A DNA stretch of 64,000 nucleotides from Labrys wisconsinensis (GTDB lineage Bacteria; Pseudomonadota; Alphaproteobacteria; Rhizobiales; Labraceae): the NCBI RefSeq assembly GCF_030814995.1, contig NZ_JAUSVX010000014.1, forward strand, positions 169,997 to 233,996, in the 5' to 3' direction. Made by a program: the position numbers and the translations under genes. This document shows, in pieces, positions 35,924 through 44,386 of the stretch (position 1 is the first letter of the stretch; each line of letters starts with the position of its first letter). Below the pieces are notes generated by a model. It had not been told where the DNA came from, made no database searches, and saw only the letters and a program-made list of their open reading frames with translations.

Positions 35924-36459
35924 CAGAGCACCTCCACCAGGGTCGAGCGCGGCAGGCAGACCACCCGGCGCCCCTCGACGAGCACGAGCTCGAAGCCGGC
36001 CGGATAAGGGATGCGCGCCCGCGCCGCCCAGAAAGCCGGAGCGATCGCGGGGGCGATGGTCACGGCCCCGTCGACGCCGGGCCCGGTCAGCCGCAGAAGC
36101 CGGCCGCCGGCGAGCGTCACGGACGCCACCACCGTCGCGCCCTGGTCGGGATAGAGCGCCGAGCCCGCCGCCACCGAAGCCGCGACGGCCGCCGTCAGAT
36201 CGCCGGACAGGAAGAGATGGTCGGCCTCCTCCAGGGCGACAAAGGCCGCGCCGGTGCGCGCCAGCGGCTCGCGCAACCCGGCATCGTCGCAGTGGATGCG
36301 CGTCTCCAGATCGACGAGCGCGAGGGCGACGGGCAACAGGCCGGTGTCCGGCAGCAGCCGCGCCGTGCCGGGCCTGGCCATGGCCCACATCACCGCCTCG
36401 AAGGTGGCGTTGTCCCGACGCTCGTCGGCGTCGGGAACCGGGAAGACGGCCGCGTTCAT
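35923..36459 (-). CDS. phnH: C-P lyase complex subunit PhnH
   Basis: 178 residues. ATFEAVMWAMARPGT near the N-terminus, RIHCDD, and a C-terminal RIPYPAGFELVLVEGRRVVCLPRST fit PhnH, which assembles with PhnG, I and J into the C-P lyase core. The length is slightly below the E. coli protein (about 194). It overlaps phnG (4 bases) and phnI (1 base), the usual tight packing of this operon. Confidence 0.92.
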   Translation of the reverse strand: MNAAVFPVPDADERRDNATFEAVMWAMARPGTARLLPDTGLLPVALALVDLETRIHCDDAGLREPLARTGAAFVALEEADHLFLSGDLTAAVAASVAAGSALYPDQGATVVASVTLAGGRLLRLTGPGVDGAVTIAPAIAPAFWAARARIPYPAGFELVLVEGRRVVCLPRSTLVEVL

Positions 36460-36893
36460 CCGAAGGTCTCCATCTCGACGCGGGTCGCCTCAACCGCGCG
36501 CAGGGTCCGGCGGTCCGTCTCGGCGAGGATCGCGGCCTCGGCTTCGACGAAGGCGCCGATCCGCTCCTGCGCCATGCCTGCGAAGGCGGCGGCATCGATC
36601 AGCGCCATCGCCATGGCGTGCTCGAGGTCGCGGCCGACGACCATCCCGTAACCCTGGACGCCGGCCAGCTTCACCTGCGCCTCCGCGACGAGCACCTCGC
36701 CGAGATGGAAATCGACGCCGCGGACGGTGTCGCGCATCGGCACCATGACGAGGCCGGTGCGGCTCCTGAGCACTTCCACGGTGCCGAGCTCGGGCAGGAG
36801 CTCCTCCGCGAACGCCTTGATCCGGCCCGCATCGCCGTGGGCAAGCGTCTCCAGCAGGCGGCGATGGGCTGCCTGTCCGTCGTCGATCGTCAT
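36456..36893 (-). CDS. phnG: C-P lyase complex subunit PhnG
   Basis: 145 residues from ATG 36893; the longer open frame upstream is antisense-like and rejected. RTGLVMVPMRDTVRGVDFHLGEVLVAEAQV and GYGMVVGRDLEHAMAMALIDAA match PhnG. It forms the core complex with PhnH, I and J and takes part in making the ribosyl-triphosphonate intermediate. It starts 31 bases after phnF on the same strand. Confidence 0.92.
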   Translation of the reverse strand: MTIDDGQAAHRRLLETLAHGDAGRIKAFAEELLPELGTVEVLRSRTGLVMVPMRDTVRGVDFHLGEVLVAEAQVKLAGVQGYGMVVGRDLEHAMAMALIDAAAFAGMAQERIGAFVEAEAAILAETDRRTLRAVEATRVEMETFG

Positions 36894-36924
36894 GGCTCTG
36901 TCCCTCCTGCCGCTGCGAGAAGCG

Positions 36925-37680
36925 CTATTCGGCGTCGCCGCCGCGATGGGGGAAGCGGACCGGGCCATCGTCCACGCCCTCGAACACGAACTGGACCCGG
37001 CTCGCGGCCCAGATGCCCTCGGCGTGGCCGATCGGCACGCCTTGCCCGTCGACGTCGACCTTGCGCACGACCAGGACCGGCTGATCGATGTGCTGCTGGA
37101 GGAGCTCGGCCTCCTCCTCACGCGCCCGGCGGGAATGCACGCTGGTCGAGTGGCGGAAATATTCGGTGACGCCATGGGCGTGATAGGCCTCCGTAACCGA
37201 CAGGCCTTCGCGACGCAGCCGCGCCCAGTCGGGAAACCGGATGGCGCATTGAAAGCTGAAGCCAAGATTGATCGGCACGCCGTCGGCCATGTCCCGCCGC
37301 AGCAGGCGGTGCACGGGCGCGCCTTCGGCGAGCCCCAGCGCCTCGGCGACAGCGGGCGAAGCCGGCACGATATCCTCGGCGATGGTCTCGCCGCCCGGCT
37401 CGAACCCCTGGGACAGCAGGTTCTGCCGGAAGCGCGTGCGCCGACCGACGTGATAGTTCAGCTTCGGCGCATCCTCCACGAAAGTCCCGCGGCCCTGCTC
37501 GACGCTCAGCTTGCCTTCCATGGCGAGCGCCGCCATGGCGCGCCGCACGGAGTGGCGGCCCGCGTCGAACATGCGGCAGAGCTCGGGCTCCGTCGGCAGC
37601 CGGGTGCCGGGGCGGAGCGTTCCCGCGGCAATCTCATCCGAGATCCGGTCCCGGATAGCCCGCCACGCATCCCTGCCCAT
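36925..37680 (-). CDS. phnF: GntR/HutC-family regulator PhnF
   Basis: 251 residues from ATG 37680. A GntR winged helix (residues about 5-70, with GTRLPTEPELCRMFDAGRHSVRRAM) precedes a UTRA/HutC ligand domain (about 95-240). PhnF proteins repress phn genes and respond to phosphate or phosphonate state (family knowledge). An ATTCATCCGAATGAAT palindrome lies 12 bases upstream of the ATG, so autoregulation is likely. A related CATTCGAATG core sits in front of the PfkB gene upstream. Confidence 0.92.
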   Translation of the reverse strand: MGRDAWRAIRDRISDEIAAGTLRPGTRLPTEPELCRMFDAGRHSVRRAMAALAMEGKLSVEQGRGTFVEDAPKLNYHVGRRTRFRQNLLSQGFEPGGETIAEDIVPASPAVAEALGLAEGAPVHRLLRRDMADGVPINLGFSFQCAIRFPDWARLRREGLSVTEAYHAHGVTEYFRHSTSVHSRRAREEEAELLQQHIDQPVLVVRKVDVDGQGVPIGHAEGIWAASRVQFVFEGVDDGPVRFPHRGGDAE

Positions 37681-37691
37681 CCGACGCCCCA

Positions 37692-37707
37692 ATTCATCCG
37701 AATGAAT
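37692..37707. promoter_or_regulatory. Putative PhnF operator at the phnF start
   Basis: ATTCAT (37692-37697) and ATGAAT (37702-37707) flank CCGA, forming a 16-base near-palindrome 12 bases before the phnF ATG. The core CATCCGAATG differs by one base from the perfect palindrome CATTCGAATG at 38695-38704. Confidence 0.6.
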
Positions 37708-37775
37708 CCAGGCTGGAGCAGGCGTGCGACACGCGTGTGACGGGCTCGCGATCTCGACCGGCGATCCGCCCGGCT

Positions 37776-38582
37776 TCAGGCGCGGGGCTGCCGCGCGAGC
37801 CAGTCGGCGGTCCTGCCGGAGGCCATGGCGACGGCCCCGGCGATCCCGAGCCCGTCGAGCAGCGCCAGCGCCAGGGCGCCGCAGAAGCGGTCGCCCGCGC
37901 CGATGCTGCTGCGCAGCCCGTCGACCGGCTTCGTGGCAACGGTGACGGACGTGGTGCCGTCATGGATTGTGACGGGGCGCGGCCCGTCGGTGACGACGAG
38001 CGCCTTGAGCCGGCTGCCGGCGAGCGCCGTCGCGCGCGTCCAGACCGCGCCGACATCCGGGCCGACGTCGGCGCGCGAGGAGACGACGTAGTCGGCCGGT
38101 CTCACCGTCGCCGGCCGCAAGGGCAATTGCGAGATCACCAGCGGAATCTGCGCAAGCACGTGTCGCAGGCCGTCGTCGAGCCCGAGGGCATTGACATAGG
38201 CGGCGGCCACCTCCGGCGCCGCCACAAGGCGCAGCGGCTGCCGGCTGGCGCGCGCGGCAAAGAGGATCGTGCGCTCGCCGCCCGGATCGAGCAGGATGTC
38301 GGGCGGCTCGGTCTCGCCCGCCAGCAGCTCGACGTGCTGCGTCTCGAAGCCGAGCTCCCTCAGCGCCTCCAGGGCCGACAGGCCGAGCGCGTCCTGCATC
38401 AGGCGGGAGACCAGCACGACGCCGGCGCCCAGCTCGAGCAGCGCGCTGCCGGTGTGAAAGCCGCCGCCGCCGAGTTGCACAGTCTTGTCGCGGACCTGCA
38501 GCCGCCCGCCGGGGACCAGCGGGGCTTCGAGCCGCCAGATCCGGTCGTGATTGACGCTGCCGACGACGAGGACACGGTGCAT
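37776..38582 (-). CDS. PfkB-family carbohydrate kinase
   Basis: 268 residues from ATG 38582. Ribokinase-fold features: N-terminal VLVVGSVNHDRIWRLE, an early VQLGGGGFHTGSALLELGAG signature, and the C-terminal anion-hole motif SIGAGDRFCGALALAL with the catalytic Asp. The protein is short for the family (usually about 300). It precedes phnF on the same strand with a 95-base gap, and a palindrome resembling the phnF operator lies 104 bases upstream. A link to the ribose phosphate released by C-P lyase is attractive but only inferred. Confidence 0.88.
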   Translation of the reverse strand: MHRVLVVGSVNHDRIWRLEAPLVPGGRLQVRDKTVQLGGGGFHTGSALLELGAGVVLVSRLMQDALGLSALEALRELGFETQHVELLAGETEPPDILLDPGGERTILFAARASRQPLRLVAAPEVAAAYVNALGLDDGLRHVLAQIPLVISQLPLRPATVRPADYVVSSRADVGPDVGAVWTRATALAGSRLKALVVTDGPRPVTIHDGTTSVTVATKPVDGLRSSIGAGDRFCGALALALLDGLGIAGAVAMASGRTADWLARQPRA

Positions 38583-38987
38583 GACAGCCTCTGGGGCGCT
38601 CGGCGGCTCTCGATGCCGGGGGCGAACGCGGCCCACGATGAAGCGCTGCGCGATCGGGAACAAGACCAGCGCCTGTCGCGACTGGGCCACAAAACATTCG
38701 AATGATTTGTGGCGCGGCTCGATCACAGCGATGTGACGCCGGCGTCGAAAGGGGCCGGGGAGGCGGGCCGCAACGGTCGAGACCACCGGTTTCCGGAAGG
38801 GCCCGAGGACGACGCTGGCCGACCGCCCCCGACCCTCGGGTTGGCCGGCTCCCACATTCGCCCGGTCCTGTGCCAAGATTCCTGCGCGTGCACGCACAAA
38901 ACGCCACACCATGCCGTCCGGTTTGGGGTAAACCACTCCCCTGCAGTGAGCGGGGCGGATCCGCTCGGAACCAGAAGCGGTCGATCG
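38583..38987. other. 405-base divergent intergenic region
   Basis: It separates the PfkB gene (leftward) from ilvE (rightward). It holds the 28-base palindrome at 38686-38713 and a GCGTGCACGC palindrome at 38886-38895. No supported gene is seen; open frames here lack start signals. Confidence 0.5.
38686..38713. promoter_or_regulatory. 28-base near-perfect palindrome (operator candidate) upstream of PfkB gene
   Basis: GCCACAAA (38686-38693) and TTTGTGGC (38706-38713) flank the perfect palindrome CATTCGAATG (38695-38704), with a single A:A mismatch on each side. The inner core resembles the phnF-proximal site, so PhnF or another dimeric regulator may bind. Confidence 0.65.
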
Positions 38988-40085
38988 ATGAGTTACCAGA
39001 GTGCACAGCCTTTCCCGTTCGAGAAGAGCCCGAGCGCCGTTGCGGCGGCCGAGCGCGAAGCGCTGCTTCGCAATCCGGGCTTCGGCCGCGTCTTCACCGA
39101 CCACATGGTGACGATGCGCTATTCTCAGGAGCACGGCTGGCACGACGGGAAGATCGGGCCGCGCGGCGCCTTCCCGCTCGACCCGGCCACGCTGGTGCTC
39201 CACTATGGCCAGGAGATCTTCGAGGGCATGAAGGCCTATCGCCTGCCGGACGGCGGCGCTTCGCTGTTCCGGCCCGATGCCAATGCGCGCCGCTTCCGCA
39301 GCTCGGCCGAGCGTCTCGCCATGGCGCCGCTGCCGGAGGAGCTGTTCCTGCAATCCGTGCGGGCGCTGGTGCGGACCGAGCGGGACTGGATCCCCGCGGC
39401 CGAAGGCGCCTCGCTCTATATCCGGCCGTTCATGTTCGCCACCGAGGTCCTGCTCGGCGTCAAGCCGTCGGCCGAGTATCTCTACTGCATCATCGCTTCG
39501 CCCGTGGGCTCCTACTTCAAGAGCGGGGCGCCGGCGGTGACGCTCTGGGTGTCCGAGACCTACACGCGGGCGGCTCCCGGCGGCACCGGCGCCGCCAAAT
39601 GCGGCGGCAACTATGCCGCCAGCCTCGCCGCCCAGGCCGAGGCCACCGCCGAAGGCTGCGAGCAGGTGGTGTTCCTCGATGCGGTGGAGCGGCGCTGGGT
39701 CGAGGAGCTCGGCGGCATGAACGTGTTCTTCGTCTTCGACGACGGCTCGCTGCAGACGCCGCCGCTCGGCGGCACGATCCTGCCGGGCATCACCCGCGAT
39801 TCGCTGATCGTGCTCGCCCGGGATCTGGGGTTGACCGTGCGCGAGGAGCCCTATGCCATCGATCAGTGGCAGGCCGACGCGCGGAGCGGGCGGCTGACCG
39901 AGGCCTTCGCCTGCGGCACCGCGGCGGTGGTCACGCCGATCGGCACGGTGAAGGGGCGCCGGCACGGCTTCACCATCGGCGAGGGCGGCGCCGGGCCGGT
40001 GGCCGCCCGCCTCAAGGCGGCGCTGCTCGACATCCAGAACGGACGGGCTCCCGACCGCCACGGCTGGCTGGACCGGCTGGCCTGA
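38988..40085 (+). CDS. ilvE: Branched-chain amino acid aminotransferase
   Basis: 365 residues from ATG 38988. Fold-type IV aminotransferase features: YGQEIFEGMKAY, RPDANARRF, RPFMFATE, the PLP lysine in GTGAAKCGGNYAASL (near residue 205), and EELGGMNVFFV and TPIGTVKG near the C-terminus. This is the class of IlvE with a long N-terminus (mitochondrial BCAT-like). It interconverts Leu, Ile and Val with their keto acids using glutamate. A 3-hydroxyisobutyrate dehydrogenase-like gene follows after 41 bases, which would fit valine catabolism. Confidence 0.93.
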   Translation: MSYQSAQPFPFEKSPSAVAAAEREALLRNPGFGRVFTDHMVTMRYSQEHGWHDGKIGPRGAFPLDPATLVLHYGQEIFEGMKAYRLPDGGASLFRPDANARRFRSSAERLAMAPLPEELFLQSVRALVRTERDWIPAAEGASLYIRPFMFATEVLLGVKPSAEYLYCIIASPVGSYFKSGAPAVTLWVSETYTRAAPGGTGAAKCGGNYAASLAAQAEATAEGCEQVVFLDAVERRWVEELGGMNVFFVFDDGSLQTPPLGGTILPGITRDSLIVLARDLGLTVREEPYAIDQWQADARSGRLTEAFACGTAAVVTPIGTVKGRRHGFTIGEGGAGPVAARLKAALLDIQNGRAPDRHGWLDRLA

Positions 40086-40126
40086 AGGGGCCGACCGCGC
40101 CCTTGCACGGATCAGGAGTTGCGGAC

Positions 40127-41071
40127 GTGACGCAGACGACAGGGGGCCTCGGCTCTCCGCCGCAGGAGGCGGTCGGCTTCATCGGCCTCGGCGTGATGGG
40201 CCGGCCCATGGCGCTCAACCTGGCCAGGGCCGGCACCCCGCTGGTCGTCTGGAATCGCTCGCCGGACGGTGCCGCGGTGCTTGGCGCGGCGGGCGCGAGC
40301 GTGGTCTCGGACGTTGCGGCGGTGTTTGCCCGCGCCCGCGTGGTCATCCTGATGCTGGCCGACGAGGCGGCGCTGGACGCGGTGCTCGGTCGTGGCACGC
40401 CCGGCTTTGCGGCGCTGGTCGCCGGCCATGTCCTCGTCTCGATGGGATCGAACGCGCCGGGCTATTCTCGCGATCTGGCGACCGACATCCTCGCGGCGGG
40501 CGGGCGCTATGTCGAGGCGCCGGTGTCCGGCTCGCGCAAGCCTGCCGAGGCGGGCGAGCTCGTCTGCCTCATCGGCGGCGAGCCGGACACCGTCGCAGAG
40601 GTTCGCCCGCTGCTTGCGCCGATGTGCCGGGAAACGCTGGCGTGCGGCCCGGTCGGCCATGCGCTCCTGATGAAGCTGGCGGTCAATCTCTATCTCAACA
40701 CCATGCTCGCCGGCCTCGCCGAGGCCGTGCATTTCGCCGACCGGCACCGGCTAGACCTTGCCACGTTCGAGGCTGCGATCGGCGCCGGCCCCATGGCCAG
40801 CGACGTGACGCGCGTGAAGCTTCCCAAGCTGGTCGCGCGCGATTTCTCGGTGCAGGCGGCGACGGCCGACGCCTTCAACAGCACCCGCCTCATTGCCGCT
40901 GCCGCACGTGCCGCCGGGCTCGCCTCGCCGCTGCTCGACCTCGCCAGCGCGCTCTACGGCGAGAGCGTCGGGCTCGGCAACGGCCGGCTCGACATGGTGT
41001 CGGTCCTGGCGGCGATCGAGGCCCGGACGGAGGCGATCGCCGCCGCCCCGGCCGCCGGTCGGGAGGCCTGA
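40127..41071 (+). CDS. NAD(P)-dependent beta-hydroxyacid dehydrogenase (3-hydroxyisobutyrate dehydrogenase family)
   Basis: 314 residues with a GTG start at 40127, supported by AGGAG eight bases upstream. Rossmann motif GFIGLGVMGRPMALNL, substrate loop EAPVSGSRKPAEAGEL, and the catalytic Lys in LLMKLAVNLYLN (near residue 185) define the family. Members include 3-hydroxyisobutyrate dehydrogenase, tartronate semialdehyde reductase and GLYR1-type enzymes. The adjacent aminotransferase favours the valine pathway, but glyoxylate/succinic semialdehyde reductase activity is an alternative. Confidence 0.88.
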   Translation: MTQTTGGLGSPPQEAVGFIGLGVMGRPMALNLARAGTPLVVWNRSPDGAAVLGAAGASVVSDVAAVFARARVVILMLADEAALDAVLGRGTPGFAALVAGHVLVSMGSNAPGYSRDLATDILAAGGRYVEAPVSGSRKPAEAGELVCLIGGEPDTVAEVRPLLAPMCRETLACGPVGHALLMKLAVNLYLNTMLAGLAEAVHFADRHRLDLATFEAAIGAGPMASDVTRVKLPKLVARDFSVQAATADAFNSTRLIAAAARAAGLASPLLDLASALYGESVGLGNGRLDMVSVLAAIEARTEAIAAAPAAGREA

Positions 41072-41082
41072 GCGGGCGCCGG

Positions 41083-41895
41083 TCAGGCGCGCTGCTGCCT
41101 CGCCGAGACGAGCCTGTTCCGGCCTCGCCGCTTCGCCTGGTAGAGGAGCCTGTCGGCGCCGCGTATGGCGACGTCGAGATCTCTGTCGACGGGATAGAGG
41201 CCGCCGGAAACCGTGATCTGGCGGTCGGGAAGGATCGTCGTCGCCGCGACCGTCTCGCGCAGGCGATCGATGATCGCTTCGGCCTGGGCGATCGTCGTGT
41301 CCGGCATGTGGATGGCGAATTCCTCGCCGCCCCAGCGTGCGACCATGTCGGTCGCCCGGATATGGTGCCGGATCAGCCTTGCGACGGCCTTCAGCGCCTC
41401 GTCGCCGGCGAGATGGCCGAGCTCGTCGTTGACCGCCTTGAAGCGGTCGATGTCGATGAGCGCGATCGTGCCGCGCGACGCGCCGACCTGCTGGAGGAGG
41501 GCCCGCCGGTTGGCGACACCCGTCAGGGGGTCCTGGTTGGCCTGCTCCTGCGCCTCCTTGAGCAGGCGCTCCGCCGTGTCGATGGCCCATTTCGCCGAGG
41601 TCGCGAGCTTGCCGATCTCGTCCTCCGACCGATGCGTGATCTCGACCACCCGCCCATGTTCGGAGAATGCGTGGAGAGCATCCGTGATGGCGACGATCGG
41701 CGTCGTCTCGCGATGGATGGCGAAGAGGCTCACCACCGTCGCCGCCAGCGTCGCCCCCAAGAGAACCAGCAGGCTGACCACGCTGATTTTTTGGGCACTG
41801 ATAATATAGACGGCCAATGCCGATATGAGCGGCAAGTGTGTCGATAGAAAAACAATCAGAAAAAGCCGGAGGGAAAGGGAGCGTCGCACGAGCAT
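41083..41895 (-). CDS. Membrane-bound diguanylate cyclase (GGDEF)
   Basis: 270 residues. Two N-terminal membrane segments (LRLFLIVFLSTHLPLISALAVYI and LLVLLGATLAATVVSLFAI) are joined by a very short loop, followed by a HAMP-like helix and a GGDEF domain. The active site reads WGGEEF, and an RATD inhibitory I-site lies five residues before it, so c-di-GMP synthesis with product inhibition is expected. Metal and phosphate residues are present (DIDRFKAVND). No sensory domain of size is visible. It is monocistronic, next to flagellar genes. Confidence 0.94.
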   Translation of the reverse strand: MLVRRSLSLRLFLIVFLSTHLPLISALAVYIISAQKISVVSLLVLLGATLAATVVSLFAIHRETTPIVAITDALHAFSEHGRVVEITHRSEDEIGKLATSAKWAIDTAERLLKEAQEQANQDPLTGVANRRALLQQVGASRGTIALIDIDRFKAVNDELGHLAGDEALKAVARLIRHHIRATDMVARWGGEEFAIHMPDTTIAQAEAIIDRLRETVAATTILPDRQITVSGGLYPVDRDLDVAIRGADRLLYQAKRRGRNRLVSARQQRA

Positions 41896-42187
41896 ACGGC
41901 AGGAGGCCCTTCATTTGTCGACAGTGATGTCGAAAATGTCCTTGCGATTGCGTTTCCGATATCAGGTTAGCTGTGCATTGCGCTGCGAGGCAAGGGTGCG
42001 TTCGGTCTCGGCCATGCCCGGCGGGCTGTTCCGATCGAGCATGGTTAAGCGTCGGTGTCGCACATTCGCCCGATGCGATCGAGCACGGCGGACGCCGCGG
42101 CCGGACGTTCGTCTCGTCGGCTGCAACGAGCTTCCGGGGCCGGCGGGCGGGTCGTGGACGCCCGCCACCGGCATCCCGTGAGGCCTC

Positions 42188-42670
42188 TCACAAGGAGCGG
42201 GACACCGCGATCGGGCGGGCGGCGTTGCGGGTCGTCGCCGAGATGGCGCCGGCGGCGCCGTAGGTCCTGGCGGAATTGCGCGTCGCGACCTCCTCCGCCA
42301 CGCCGCGCACCAGCGTCTCGGAGACCGAGCGCGCCGTGGCGAGCACCGCCATGTTGACCTGCAGCTCGCTGCGGAACGCTTCGTGCCGGCGCCTGAGCTG
42401 CTCGACCAGCACGGGCGCATAGCGCCCGACGATCGCGGCATGGCTGCGCAGGGTCTCCAGCGCCAGGGCATATTGGCGCGACAGCTCCGCCTTGCTGTCG
42501 TGCAGATCGGTCGCCGCGCGGAGCTGCGCGGCCCGCACCAGGCGCGTCTCCTCCGCGACGATCGGCGCGAGGCGGTCGAGGATGCCGCCGATCTCGGCGC
42601 AGAGCCTCTCGGCATCGGCCCGGCCGGCGATGCTGCGTGCGGAGAGGGCGAGCGGCTCGCGTTCCGTCAT
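42188..42670 (-). CDS. FlgN-like flagellar chaperone candidate
   Basis: 160 residues from ATG 42670 (AAGGA upstream). It is almost all helical with long heptad-like stretches (ERLCAEIGGILDRLAPIVAEETRLVRA, and SKAELSRQYALALETLRSH), no membrane segment and no Cys beyond one. It starts 27 bases after the rod-binding protein gene of the flgI operon. FlgN chaperones have this size, helical content and position, but sequence conservation is weak, so this call rests mainly on context. Confidence 0.55.
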   Translation of the reverse strand: MTEREPLALSARSIAGRADAERLCAEIGGILDRLAPIVAEETRLVRAAQLRAATDLHDSKAELSRQYALALETLRSHAAIVGRYAPVLVEQLRRRHEAFRSELQVNMAVLATARSVSETLVRGVAEEVATRNSARTYGAAGAISATTRNAARPIAVSRSL

Positions 42671-42697
42671 GGCGGTTCCTTTCTCTTCGGCGTGTGG

Positions 42698-43021
42698 TCA
42701 GGCGCCCGCATGTTCCTGCAGGGCGAGAATGTCGCGATAGACGTTGTCGGCGACGCCGATGCCGCCCGACTTGGCGATGGTGCCGGCATATTGCTGCACC
42801 AGGAGGCTGCGCCAGGCGCTGCCGGCCTCGCCCTCGCCGAGCGGGCCTTCCTTGCCGAGGCCGGCGAACATCTCCTGCACCATGGTCTGCAGGAACACCG
42901 ACTCGAAATCCTCGGCCTGGGCGCGGGCCTTCCCCTGGGGCGAGCCGGCCGCGGCGCCGCGGCCGGTGTCGGTTGCGGCGGCGATGCGGGCGCCGGCGGC
43001 GTAGAGCGGCAGGCCGGCCAT
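42698..43021 (-). CDS. Flagellar rod-binding protein (FlgJ N-terminal-domain type)
   Basis: 107 residues from ATG 43021. The core KARAQAEDFESVFLQTMVQEMFAGL and GGIGVADNVYRDIL matches the rod-binding half of FlgJ; no peptidoglycan hydrolase domain is attached, as is common in alphaproteobacteria. Its start overlaps the flgI stop by 1 base. It caps rod assembly in the periplasm. Confidence 0.88.
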   Translation of the reverse strand: MAGLPLYAAGARIAAATDTGRGAAAGSPQGKARAQAEDFESVFLQTMVQEMFAGLGKEGPLGEGEAGSAWRSLLVQQYAGTIAKSGGIGVADNVYRDILALQEHAGA

Positions 43022-44142
43022 CACATCACCTCGATCTCGGCCTGGAGCGCGCCGGCCGCCTTGATCGCCTGCAGGATCGAGATCAGGTCGCGCGGCCCGA
43101 CGCCGAGGGCGTTGAGGCCGTCGACCAGCTCGCGCAGCGTCACGCCCGGGCGGATGGTGGCCAGGCGCCGGCCCGAGCTGTCGTCGACGCTGATGCCGGT
43201 GCGCGGCACCGCCACCGGCGGCGCGTTGGTGAAGGGCGCCGGCATCGCCACCTGCGGCGTCTCGGTGATGGTGACGGTGAGGTTGCCCTGGGCGATCGCC
43301 ACCTCCGAGACCCGCACGTCCCGGCCCATGACGATGATGCCCGACTGCTCGTCGATCACCACCTTGGCCGGCAGGTCCGGCTCGACCCGGAGCTGCTCCA
43401 CCTCGGTCAGGAGCTGCACGATGTTGCCGGCGTAGCGGTTCGGCACGCGGATGGCGACCGTGCCGGGATTGGTCGGCTCGGCGACGCGCTGGCCGATATA
43501 TTCGTTGATGGCGGCGCCGATGCGCTTGGCCGTGGTGAAGTCCGGGTTGCGCAGGGCAAGGCGCAGCATCGTCAGCTTGGAGAAGTCGAAGGCGATCTCG
43601 CGCTCGACGACGCCGCCATTGGCGATGCGCCCGACCGTCGGAACGCCGCGGGTGACCTTGGCCGCCGCGCCCTCGGCCTGGAAGCCGGCAATGGCGACGG
43701 ACCCCTGCGCCACCGAATAGACCTCGCCGTCGGCGCCGAGCAGCGGGGTCACCAGCAGCGTGCCGCCCTGCAGGGACTTGGCGTCGCCGAGGGCGGAGAC
43801 GCTGACGTCGATGCGCGTGCCCTGCGTGGCGAAGGGCGGCAGGTTGGCGGTGACCATCACCGCCGCGACATTGCCGGTGCGCAGATTGGCGCCCCGGGTG
43901 TTGACCCCGAGCCGCTCCAGCATGGCGGTCAGCGACTGCTTGGTGAAGGCGGCGTTGTTGAGAGTGTCGCCGGTGTTGTTGAGGCCGACCACCAGTCCGT
44001 AGCCGATCAGCTGATTCTCGCGCACGCCTTCGATGTCGACGAGGTCCTTGATGCGGGATTCGGCCTGCGCCGGCGCGGCCGCGAGGGCGAGAGCCATGGC
44101 GAGAGCGGCGAGGGCGAGGCGGGCGGGGAGGGGCAAGCGCAT
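43021..44142 (-). CDS. flgI: Flagellar P-ring protein FlgI
   Basis: 373 residues. A clear Sec signal (1-27, ending APAQAES) is followed by SRIKDLVDIEGVRENQLIGYGLVVGLNNTGD, GVNTRGANLRTGNVAAVMVTA and the C-terminal VDGLNALGVGPRDLISILQAIKAAGALQAEIEVM, all diagnostic of FlgI. It forms the P ring around the rod in the peptidoglycan layer. It is first in a leftward operon with the rod-binding protein and the FlgN-like gene, under a sigma-54 promoter. Confidence 0.96.
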   Translation of the reverse strand: MRLPLPARLALAALAMALALAAAPAQAESRIKDLVDIEGVRENQLIGYGLVVGLNNTGDTLNNAAFTKQSLTAMLERLGVNTRGANLRTGNVAAVMVTANLPPFATQGTRIDVSVSALGDAKSLQGGTLLVTPLLGADGEVYSVAQGSVAIAGFQAEGAAAKVTRGVPTVGRIANGGVVEREIAFDFSKLTMLRLALRNPDFTTAKRIGAAINEYIGQRVAEPTNPGTVAIRVPNRYAGNIVQLLTEVEQLRVEPDLPAKVVIDEQSGIIVMGRDVRVSEVAIAQGNLTVTITETPQVAMPAPFTNAPPVAVPRTGISVDDSSGRRLATIRPGVTLRELVDGLNALGVGPRDLISILQAIKAAGALQAEIEVM

Positions 44143-44191
44143 GGCGAACCTGACGATCGTGCCGGCGCCGCCGGCATTGCACCTTCAGGCT

Positions 44192-44207
44192 TGCAAGGCT
44201 TCTGCCA
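44192..44207 (-). promoter_or_regulatory. Sigma-54 (RpoN) promoter for the flgI operon
   Basis: On the minus strand the sequence is TGGCAGAAGCCTTGCA, matching TGGCA at -24 and TTGCA at -12 with the exact spacing; only positions 6-7 of the -24 box deviate. It lies 50 bases before the flgI ATG. Confidence 0.75.
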
Positions 44208-44386
44208 CTTCAGGGAAGTTTCTCAAGATATTGATAAAATTACATATTATTCCGAATAGCCTGATGCCACCCCGGCCCTGGGCGGCAGGCCCTGCCGGCC
44301 CCGGTCGGCAAGAATTGCCGGCTTCTTTACGCCGCGTTAACCCTGTCTGCCGATAAATCCGACACCTTACATCGCTCGGGGGCGGC

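Noticed and set aside
44350..44375. GCCGATAA resembling a FliA -10 box before fliX
   Set aside because: No TAAA-type -35 box at the required distance, and FliA is generally absent from alphaproteobacteria.
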